A DNA stretch of 64,000 nt from positions 70,226,754-70,290,753 of the forward strand of contig OX578139.1 of NCBI GenBank assembly GCA_951213105.1. The letters are read 5' to 3'. Positions within the stretch are counted from its first letter, which is position 1. Every line of letters begins with the position of its first letter. The stretch is from Amaurobius ferox (Eukaryota; Arthropoda; Arachnida; Araneae; Amaurobiidae). The notes under the pieces were generated by a model. It did not search any database. It was not told the origin of the DNA and saw nothing but the letters and a program-made list of their open reading frames with translations. This document shows, piece by piece, positions 57,165 to 64,000 of this stretch. A program made the position numbers and the translations under genes.

Positions 57165-57305
57165 TCCGATGATAACTCTGTAATGGACCAAATATGTTAA
57201 ACCTTTTAATATTATTTATTAATGTATATGCAAACAATATACTCTATTTACAACTTATTTACTATTTATGCAACATTATTAATGGCATCTGAGGTCCCAT
57301 GATAT
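57165..57305 (-). mobile_element. Probable distal part of a minus-strand BEL/Pao LTR
   Basis: If the Gypsy element is removed, this joins 63289-63436 across ATAT and would continue an LTR that starts after the purine tract of the minus-strand BEL/Pao relic. On the minus strand it contains AATAAATAATATT, a plausible polyadenylation region. The outer limit is a guess. Confidence 0.4.
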
Positions 57306-58020
57306 TGTGGCGGTTAACTATTGCCAGTTATGCCACCTGCACCAAAACGAACTAGAAGCGGCTTTTCTCAGTGTATCTGATAACTGAGGAAACCGCATAC
57401 CATTTCCTGTTTTGGGACGTCTGACTTTCAAAGATTCCCGATGGGGATTTACACATAACTTTAACGCCGGTGACAGTATGTTGGCATGTGAAAGCCATAA
57501 TTTTCGTCACCGGCATGTGTGAAAAACAAGACGATGGTGTACACCGAAAACACGTGGCGTGCATGGGGAGCACCCCCATTAATGAGCCCCAGACCGACGA
57601 CGACCAATAAGATGGTCGGTCACTCCTTCTGGGGCGTTTACAAAATTCAGTTTAGAAAAGAACTTTCATCTTTTCGGACAGAGACTCGCTCCTAAAATCT
57701 CGACCTAATCGGTCGACTCTCGGTCTACTTGCTTTCGAACTTTGGAACTACGCAGTCGAAACCTCCTTCCGACTGCTTCGAACTTAACGTTCCAACAATC
57801 AGGATTTATCCGCTTGCCGCAGAATCTCTCTGCAAAGTATTAGTATGTTGTATATATATTTGTAAAATTTAATGTAAATAAATGTTATTTTATGCAAGTT
57901 AACGTTCTGCCTAGAGAACAAAACAACAACAACAAATGTCGGGGGATTGTGCTGGGCATTAATACCGCATGTCAGGTTCAGCCCACACAAACAAACTTCA
58001 AAGCAACAATAAACCCCGCA
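57306..58020 (+). repeat. 5' LTR of the Gypsy element
   Basis: It runs from TGTGGCGGTTAACTATTGCC to CAACAATAAACCCCGCA. A TATATATAT box lies near 57850 and AATAAA at 58008-58013. Confidence 0.95.
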
Positions 58021-58021
58021 A

Positions 58022-58045
58022 TGGTGACCCTATGGACTTGAACGC
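58022..58045 (+). promoter_or_regulatory. Primer-binding site, tRNA-Trp-like
   Basis: TGGTGACCC begins 1 nt after the LTR. It is complementary to the 3' nine bases of tRNA-Trp (...GGGTCACCA), the primer known for CsRn1-clade elements. A further CTTGAACG stretch resembles the T-arm complement. Confidence 0.65.
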
Positions 58046-58615
58046 CCTAGCATATGGAACAATTCTCTACGGATGCCAACAATGGAGCAATACTCTACTT
58101 GTCAACAAACAATAAATTACTGCTCATATAAGACTGCTCTCTCAAAGACAAGCATGCTCACAGACGCAAACAGTGCTACCCAACAGCTGATGACGACTTC
58201 GCAAAGCAACTGAGTTCCTTCCTGACACAATGAATGACCGCTTCCGATAACAAGCAATGAACGGAAAGTCAACCCAGGAGAACCCTCGTGGAGCAACTTC
58301 GCCTTCCTCGGACCCCGGCTATTCATCTTCGGACTTTTAAAAGATATCCTTTTCGGCAGCTAACAGCTCTCCCCTTCCATGCCAACACATACGTCGCTGA
58401 AAGGCAGGATCCTCCGAAACAACTGCAGTTCATTAAGGTCAGCACAGGTCAGTTCCTTTTTTCCCTTCCCACAAAATTATTTTTATTTCGGGACAGTGTG
58501 TATTCGCGTTATTACCGCTAATTCGCAAACTTACGCGTGCTAGGGAATCCTGTGTAAAAATTGTTTATATTCTATTAATTTGTATTTTAATTATGTATAT
58601 TTCTATATCTTAAGC
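58046..58615 (+). other. 5' untranslated leader of the Gypsy element
   Basis: This 570-bp leader lies between the primer site and the gag ATG. A 77-codon open frame (58288-58521) has no known domain and I do not call it. Confidence 0.6.
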
Positions 58616-59434
58616 ATGGATGGAAACGACGAGCAACCCCAAATTAACAGGGTTACATGCAAAATCCCTCCTTTTTGGAAAAATAATGTAACCCTATGGC
58701 TAGCTCAGGTTGAGAATGCGTTCCAAATTTCGCATATCACGAAGGATGAGACGAAATATGCATATCTCGTAGCGGCGATAGACTCGGAAGCATTATCCCA
58801 TGTAAGTGATGTAATCTTGAATCCACCGCAGGAAAATAAATTCAGGACCTTAAAAGATAGGCTAATTACAGAATTTGCAGATTCGGAATTAACGCAAACG
58901 AGAAAACTTTTATCAGAATTGCAACTAGGGGACCTCAAACCATCCGCATTATTGAGGCAGATGAGAGAATTAGCTCTCGATAAAGTGAACGAGGATTTTT
59001 TAAAATCTCTATGGCTAGATCGCTTACCGCCAAACGTCCGCGCAATTTTATTGGCAAGCTCGGAAAATTTAAGCCAACTGGCAAATTTGGCAGATAAAAT
59101 ATACGAAGTTACAGCAAGCTCGGAAAATATTTGCGCAGTAGCATCGCGTAATGAAAATCCTGCATTAACGGATTTATCGAACATGCAGAAGCAGATAGCT
59201 GACTTAGCCACCCAGATCGAGCGCCTATCTAGATCAAGATCATACTCAAGAAATCAAATTCGAGATAATAGACCACGCTCAAAATCGCGTAACAACGCCC
59301 GATCTTTCAGAAATCATGACAAAGGAAACGACGTAGGAAGGAATAGCGATTTTTGCTTCTACCATAAACGTTTCGGTAAAGAAGCATATAAATGCTATAC
59401 CCCTTGCAAATTTGCCGACCAAAAAAACTTGTAA
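58616..59434 (+). CDS. gag: Gag of the Gypsy element, CHCC type
   Basis: This structural protein of 272 residues starts at the ATG at 58616. An in-frame TTG lies 36 nt upstream but is less likely as the start. The N-terminal half is a retrotransposon gag domain: [20 protein letters not shown], then [10 protein letters not shown] and [11 protein letters not shown]. An Arg/Ser-rich linker follows ([18 protein letters not shown]). Near the C-terminus, [18 protein letters not shown] gives a Cys-X2-His-X9-Cys-X3-Cys finger, the arrangement typical of CsRn1-clade gags. It would assemble cytoplasmic particles and bind the element's RNA. The last 43 nt overlap pol, and the slippery site sits just before its stop codon. 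Confidence 0.92.
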   Translation: MDGNDEQPQINRVTCKIPPFWKNNVTLWLAQVENAFQISHITKDETKYAYLVAAIDSEALSHVSDVILNPPQENKFRTLKDRLITEFADSELTQTRKLLSELQLGDLKPSALLRQMRELALDKVNEDFLKSLWLDRLPPNVRAILLASSENLSQLANLADKIYEVTASSENICAVASRNENPALTDLSNMQKQIADLATQIERLSRSRSYSRNQIRDNRPRSKSRNNARSFRNHDKGNDVGRNSDFCFYHKRFGKEAYKCYTPCKFADQKNL

Positions 59435-62400
59435 AGCCTGTCATTCCAAACATAGGAATGACAGCGGAAATTAAAATAGATCCTGCTAGTAGACTCCATG
59501 TATATGACCGCAAAACAAATTGCAAGTTTTTAATTGACACTGGTAGCGACATTTCAATTATACCAAAACCTCTAAATAAAAAACTTCAACCATCTTCGTT
59601 GGAACTTTTCGCGGCAAATAACTCGAAAATCCAAACTTTCGGAACAAAATTAGTAGATATAGATTTAGGTCTAAGACGCGCATTTCGCTGGGAATTTGTC
59701 ATCGCATCTGTGTCCCAAGCCATTATCGGGGCAGATTTTTTGAAAGAATTTGGACTTCTTGTGGATCTAAAACAAAAGAAACTAATAGATTCCAATACAA
59801 AGTTGCACATACCAGGCAAATTAACGAAAGGTAGCGTTACTGAAATCAAATTGATTTCAGGCGACACGCGTTTCCACCAAATTCTCCGACAATACCCAGA
59901 TATTGCTAACCCAACTCCTAAATTCAAAAATGTAAAACATAAGACGGTCCATTATATCGAAACTTCAGGACCACCAGTTTATGCACGACCCAGACGATTA
60001 CATCCGAAGCTGTACGAATCTACAAAGAAGGAATTTGAATTCATGCTAGAGCGCGGGATCTGCCGGCAGTCTAAATCAAATTGGTCGTCGCCCCTCCACG
60101 TAGTGCCTAAAGGTTCCGGCGAAATTCGCTGCGTGGGAGATTATCGTCGTTTAAATCAGGTGTCTTTACCTGACCGTTATCCGATAAGGAACATTTTAGA
60201 TTTTTCGAACGCTCTAAATGGTAAGCGAGTATTTTCTAAACTAGATATTTTTCGCGCATATCACGCCATTCCAGTTTACGAACCTGACATTCCTAAAACG
60301 GCAATAACGACGCCATTTGGCCTATACGAGTTTCCCTATCTTAATTTTGGATTATGTAACGCAGCTCAAACTTTCCAACGTTTCATAGATGAAATTCTAG
60401 GGGATCTAAATTTCTGTTTTGCTTATTTAGATGACATTTTGGTTTTTTCTGAGAGTGAAGAAGAGCACGAGCTCCATCTAAAACAGATATTCCAACGTCT
60501 AGATAACTACGGAATTAACCTTAACATTTCTAAATGCGTTCTGGGAGTATCCGAGGTATCATTTTTAGGCCATCTCATAAATTCTAAAGGCACTAAACCC
60601 TTGCCCGATAAAGTACAAGCGATATTGAATGTCAAGCAACCTGAAACAATTAAGGATTTACGCGCATTTCTCGGCATGATGAATTTTTATCGGAGACACC
60701 TACCACATGCAGCGCATACGCAAAAGCCCCTCAATGAGTATCTAAAGGGGGCACGAAAGAACGATAAGAGAAAAGTTAATTGGACTAATGAGGCTACGGA
60801 CGCATTTTTAGCATGTAAAAATCAATTAGCTGAGGCAACGCTACTCGCGCACCCTGCTAAAGATGCGAATTTAATTTTATTCGTCGATGCATCAAATTTT
60901 GCGATAGGTGGTTCTTTGAATCACGTTCTTGATACGGGTATCGAACCCCTGGCCTTCTTCTCGCGGAAATTATCCCCGGCAGAGACAAGATACAGTACTT
61001 ACGACAGAGAACTTTTAGCTGCGTATTCGGCTATCAAGTACTTTAGGCATATGCTGGAAGCGCGAAATTTTACCCTGTTTACCGACCACAAGCCGCTAAC
61101 GTTCGCATTTCAACAAAAATTGGACAAATGCTCGCCTCGCCAAAATCGGCAACTCGCATTTATTTCGGAATTCACTACGGATATACGTCATATCGAAGGT
61201 ACTAATAACATCCCTGCCGACGTAATGTCTCGCATAAATATGATTACGGTACCTGGTCCAATTGATTATGAAGAACTCGCAGATTTACAAAGCAACGATT
61301 CGGAGCTTCAAGATATTTTAAAAGGAACATCCTCGATCGACTTAAAGCAAATCGCTATTCCAAATGCTTCAGCCAAATTATTTTGCGACGTATCCACGGG
61401 TACGGCGCGTCCTTATGTACCGCAGCTTATGAGATTCAACGTTTTTTCAAATTTACATAATTTATCTCATCCAAGTATAAGAAAAACTTCGAAGTTAGTC
61501 CGCGATCGTTTTGTCTGGCCAAATATGAATAAAGATATTAATGATTGGGCGAGAAAATGCATCCCTTGTCAAAAGAGTAAAATTCAACGACACACTGTCC
61601 CACCCATTGGTTTTTTCCCCAAAACTTCTCAGAGGTTCGAACACATACATATCGACCTCGTGGGCCCCTTGCCCCCATCTGAAGGAATGACCTATGTACT
61701 GTCTATGATTGACCGGTTCACAAGATGGCCGGAGGCAATCCCAATTCCAGACATCACGGCTTCTACAGTGGCACAAGCTCTGATCGACCATTGGATTTCT
61801 CGTTTCGGTGTTCCTTCCAGAATCACCAGTGATCAAGGGCGGCAATTTGAATCTAGACTTTTTCAGTCTTTAGCACAGTGCTTGGGAGTCCAGCGAATAC
61901 GCACAACTGCTTACCATCCTTCTAGCAATGGAATTATAGAAAATTTCCACCGGCCGCTGAAAGCAGCCTTAAAAGCACACGGTAATAAACAGTGGACTAA
62001 GACACTGACAATAGTTTTGCTGGGGCTTCGATCTACAATCAAACCGGACATAGGTGCAACGCCAGCTGAGCTTCTCTACGGAGAAACACTGCGCCTGCCA
62101 GGCGATTTTTTTCCCAATAGCTCACAAGTCACTGACCCCTCAGACTTCATAGTGCAGCTAAGAGAGTCAATGCGGGACCTTCGTCCCCCCAACACCTCTC
62201 ACCATCGGAAACCGAGAATTTTTCTCCCACCCGCTCTTCACACAGCGTCGCATGTATTTGTGCGTAATGATGCGGTTAAAGCTCCACTACAAGCTCCATA
62301 CGATGGACCATATCAGGTTTTAAAGAGAAACGATAAATTTTTTAAAATCGATATCAAAGGTAGGAAAGTGAACATTGCACTTGATCGTATTAAACCAGCA

Positions 62401-62562
62401 TTTTATGTGAATAATGATGAAGTACATACACCGGCAACAACCGGCCAACCGGTTTCGACCACTCAAGCTTCATCAGTGCCAAATATGCCTCCGAATATTA
62501 CGACACGATCAGGCCGTCGTGTTCGTTTCACGGATCGTTATGGTTTCACTGGAAACCTTTAA
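59392..62562 (+). CDS. pol: Pol polyprotein of the Gypsy element, intact
   Basis: The frame is open for 1,056 codons from 59392. Translation probably enters at about 59428 by -1 frameshifting, although an ATG exists at 59392. Numbering from that ATG, the protease has DTGS at 49-52. The reverse transcriptase has D285 in KLDIFRAYH and YLDD at 345-348. RNase H has D499 in FVDAS, E540 in YDREL and D565 in FTDHK. The integrase has a zinc region (SHPSIRKTS, then CIPCQ), D755 in HIDLVGP, D814 in TSDQGRQF and E850 in NGIIENFH, spaced D-D35-E. A GPY-type C-terminal block follows ([12 protein letters not shown]). All listed catalytic residues are present. The frame ends 11 nt before the 3' LTR, and there is no env frame. 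Confidence 0.96.
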   Translation: MLYPLQICRPKKLVKPVIPNIGMTAEIKIDPASRLHVYDRKTNCKFLIDTGSDISIIPKPLNKKLQPSSLELFAANNSKIQTFGTKLVDIDLGLRRAFRWEFVIASVSQAIIGADFLKEFGLLVDLKQKKLIDSNTKLHIPGKLTKGSVTEIKLISGDTRFHQILRQYPDIANPTPKFKNVKHKTVHYIETSGPPVYARPRRLHPKLYESTKKEFEFMLERGICRQSKSNWSSPLHVVPKGSGEIRCVGDYRRLNQVSLPDRYPIRNILDFSNALNGKRVFSKLDIFRAYHAIPVYEPDIPKTAITTPFGLYEFPYLNFGLCNAAQTFQRFIDEILGDLNFCFAYLDDILVFSESEEEHELHLKQIFQRLDNYGINLNISKCVLGVSEVSFLGHLINSKGTKPLPDKVQAILNVKQPETIKDLRAFLGMMNFYRRHLPHAAHTQKPLNEYLKGARKNDKRKVNWTNEATDAFLACKNQLAEATLLAHPAKDANLILFVDASNFAIGGSLNHVLDTGIEPLAFFSRKLSPAETRYSTYDRELLAAYSAIKYFRHMLEARNFTLFTDHKPLTFAFQQKLDKCSPRQNRQLAFISEFTTDIRHIEGTNNIPADVMSRINMITVPGPIDYEELADLQSNDSELQDILKGTSSIDLKQIAIPNASAKLFCDVSTGTARPYVPQLMRFNVFSNLHNLSHPSIRKTSKLVRDRFVWPNMNKDINDWARKCIPCQKSKIQRHTVPPIGFFPKTSQRFEHIHIDLVGPLPPSEGMTYVLSMIDRFTRWPEAIPIPDITASTVAQALIDHWISRFGVPSRITSDQGRQFESRLFQSLAQCLGVQRIRTTAYHPSSNGIIENFHRPLKAALKAHGNKQWTKTLTIVLLGLRSTIKPDIGATPAELLYGETLRLPGDFFPNSSQVTDPSDFIVQLRESMRDLRPPNTSHHRKPRIFLPPALHTASHVFVRNDAVKAPLQAPYDGPYQVLKRNDKFFKIDIKGRKVNIALDRIKPAFYVNNDEVHTPATTGQPVSTTQASSVPNMPPNITTRSGRRVRFTDRYGFTGNL
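59422..59464 (+). promoter_or_regulatory. Predicted -1 ribosomal frameshift signal
   Basis: In the gag frame the codons caA AAA AAC (59420-59428) contain the slippery heptamer A AAA AAC at 59422-59428. Nine nt further on, CTGTCATTCC (59438-59447) pairs perfectly with GGAATGACAG (59455-59464) around a 7-nt loop. The -1 frame entered here is exactly the pol frame, and gag stops at TAA 59432-59434. Confidence 0.85.
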
Positions 62563-62573
62563 GGAGGGGAGTG
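62561..62573 (+). promoter_or_regulatory. Polypurine tract of the Gypsy element
   Basis: AAGGAGGGGAGTG directly precedes the TG of the 3' LTR and overlaps the pol stop region. Confidence 0.8.
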
Positions 62574-63288
62574 TGTGGCGGTTAACTATTGCCAGTTATG
62601 CCACCTGCACCAAAACGAACTAGAAGCGGCTTTTCTCAGTGTATCTGATAACTGAGGAAACCGCATACCATTTCCTGTTTTGGGACGTCTGACTTTCAAA
62701 GATTCCCGATGGGGATTTACACATAACTTTAACGCCGGTGACAGTATGTTGGCATGTGAAAGCCATAATTTTCGTCACCGGCATGTGTGAAAAACAAGAC
62801 GATGGTGTACACCGAAAACACGTGGCGTGCATGGGGAGCACCCCCATTAATGAGCCCCAGACCGACGACGACCAATAAGATGGTCGGTCACTCCTTCTGG
62901 GGCGTTTACAAAATTCAGTTTAGAAAAGAACTTTCATCTTTTCGGACAGAGACTCGCTCCTAAAATCTCGACCTAATCGGTCGACTCTCGGTCTACTTGC
63001 TTTCGAACTTTGGAACTACGCAGTCGAAACCTCCTTCCGACTGCTTCGAACTTAACGTTCCAACAATCAGGATTTATCCGCTTGCCGCAGAATCTCTCTG
63101 CAAAGTATTAGTATGTTGTATATATATTTGTAAAATTTAATGTAAATAAATGTTATTTTATGCAAGTTAACGTTCTGCCTAGAGAACAAAACAACAACAA
63201 CAAATGTCGGGGGATTGTGCTGGGCATTAATACCGCATGTCAGGTTCAGCCCACACAAACAAACTTCAAAGCAACAATAAACCCCGCA
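62574..63288 (+). repeat. 3' LTR of the Gypsy element
   Basis: It is 715 bp and apparently identical to the 5' LTR. It ends CCCCGCA and is followed by the target duplication ATAT. Confidence 0.95.
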
Positions 63289-63436
63289 ATATTATCCAGG
63301 CTTTAGTGCTGGATGGTATGACCTCTTTAATCCATATCTAAATCATAACTGATTAATTCTTGGCGCGGTGGACGCAAAACAAACCCGCCAATAGAGAGTT
63401 CGACGCCAAGGCCGGTTACTCGGATATGCCACCCAA
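63289..63436 (-). mobile_element. Probable proximal part of a minus-strand BEL/Pao LTR
   Basis: On the minus strand the purine-tract-like TTCAAGGTTGGGTGG (63437-63451) precedes this segment. The intact BEL/Pao element here has TTCAAGGCTGGGGGTA at the same place before its 3' LTR. The Gypsy insertion interrupts the LTR at 63289. Confidence 0.5.
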
Positions 63437-63608
63437 CCTTGAAATTTTGAATTTCAATACTTAGAAAAACACATGTTGCATTTGAAAATGATATAAAGAT
63501 ACACTTGAAAATGAATAACATTTTGAAACAAAACAACATAAACACTTATATGACAGTACAAGAATATATTGTTGTACAGATATATGATAATAACCCCTTT
63601 TTCGATAT

Positions 63609-64000
63609 TTAAACTAGGGAGATATATAATTTGGCTATAATTTGAAACCCTGGATTAAACTTATAAATAATGTATGCTAAATATAAACAGTGTACACTAT
63701 ATTCTTTTACAGGTAACATTGCAACCTTGGAAATGGATCTTCTTATAACACATGTGGGAGTTTTTATTACAAGAACTCTTACTTTACCGTCCGTACCAGG
63801 AATTATATCCTCAATACGACTTACATGCCATTTGCATAGTGGCAGATTATCTTCTTTTATAATTACAATATCTCCTTTATTGATGTTTTCCTTTTGGAAC
63901 ATCCACTTTGAGCGTTGTTGAAGATTCGCGAGGTAGTTAGTCTCTTTGCCACTTTTTCCAAATGTTCTGGACTAATTTTGAAGTCAGTTGCCAACGAAAT
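63609..64000 (-). pseudogene. BEL/Pao pol C-terminus (DUF5641), decayed, runs off window
   Basis: The minus-strand frame from the window end encodes NYLANLQQRSKWMFQKEN, then NKGDIVIIKEDNLPLCKWHV, IPGTDGKVRVLVIKTP and RRSISKVAMLPV. These match, block by block, the C-terminus of the intact BEL/Pao protein (LVLVKNENLPPLRWKLGRIV and ISKLCALP). Just upstream a one-base shift breaks the WKKW block from the rest. It then runs 36 codons past the usual end to a stop at 63609. The element's remaining body lies beyond 64000. Confidence 0.85.

Larger units (their letters stand above)
57306..63288 (+). mobile_element. Complete Ty3/Gypsy (CsRn1-type) LTR retrotransposon
   Basis: The parts are LTR 57306-58020, primer site at 58022, gag 58616-59434, pol to 62562, purine tract about 62561-62573 and LTR 62574-63288. 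The 4-bp ATAT stands at 57302-57305 and 63289-63292. The LTRs are both 715 bp with no difference that I can see. The CHCC gag finger, the tRNA-Trp-like primer site and the lack of env point to the CsRn1 clade. Both frames are intact, so this copy may be recently mobile. Confidence 0.95.

Noticed and set aside
57352..57990. 75- and 63-residue frames repeated in both Gypsy LTRs
   Set aside because: They lie on the opposite strand within the LTRs, have no recognised domain, and are duplicated simply as part of the LTR.
62414..62623. A third (env-like) frame at the 3' end of the Gypsy element
   Set aside because: The frame is 69 codons, overlaps pol, crosses into the LTR and shows no signal peptide or membrane segment.

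Overview
The window is eukaryotic, AT-rich, intergenic DNA made almost entirely of transposable elements and their debris. I recognise no host protein-coding gene. The mix of BEL/Pao, CsRn1-type Ty3/Gypsy, Tc1-like, Tigger-like and several tRNA-derived SINE families, with very abundant short tandem repeats, fits an arthropod. Repeat families of this style make me favour a spider (Araneae), but that is inference and no single locus proves it.

Layout. Bases 1-5300 hold short tandem arrays, a 169-bp tandem repeat split by a tRNA-headed SINE with an 11-bp target duplication, and two copies of a second SINE family. Bases 5330-10096 hold three different dead Tc1-like transposons end to end, each with inverted repeats beside TA. 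Bases 10700-12925 are stacked copies of a microsatellite-bearing repeat (called R1 here). Bases 13300-14000 carry a Tigger/pogo-like transposase fragment. Bases 16481-17252 are a foldback element with arms of about 335 bp beside TTAA. Bases 24397-27992 are a satellite of twelve 294-bp units.

Bases 32040-37907 are a complete BEL/Pao retrotransposon: 238-bp LTRs with no difference I can see, 5-bp target duplication GAGAT, primer-binding site, an uninterrupted polyprotein of 1,728 residues and a purine tract. Bases 39189-47020 return to R1, R2 and SINE copies and include a 5S rRNA-like sequence next to a tRNA-derived SINE. Bases 50700-56600 are a tandem duplication of about 2.8 kb. It contains a mariner remnant and an 8-bp-TSD DNA transposon sitting inside a SINE, which itself sits inside a minisatellite.

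Bases 57306-63288 are a complete CsRn1-type Ty3/Gypsy element: 715-bp LTRs with no visible difference, ATAT target duplication, tRNA-Trp-like primer site, gag with a CHCC finger, and pol in the -1 frame behind an A AAA AAC slippery site and a 10-bp hairpin. It appears to have landed in the LTR of an older minus-strand BEL/Pao element whose pol end runs off the window at 64000.

The two intact LTR elements are the only autonomous, possibly active genes here. The most interesting non-coding signal is the R1/R2 family. Its 5' end and 3' sub-terminal motif change together from subfamily to subfamily, and a hairpin plus T-run follows the 3' motif. This is the architecture known for Helentron/DINE-1-like rolling-circle elements.
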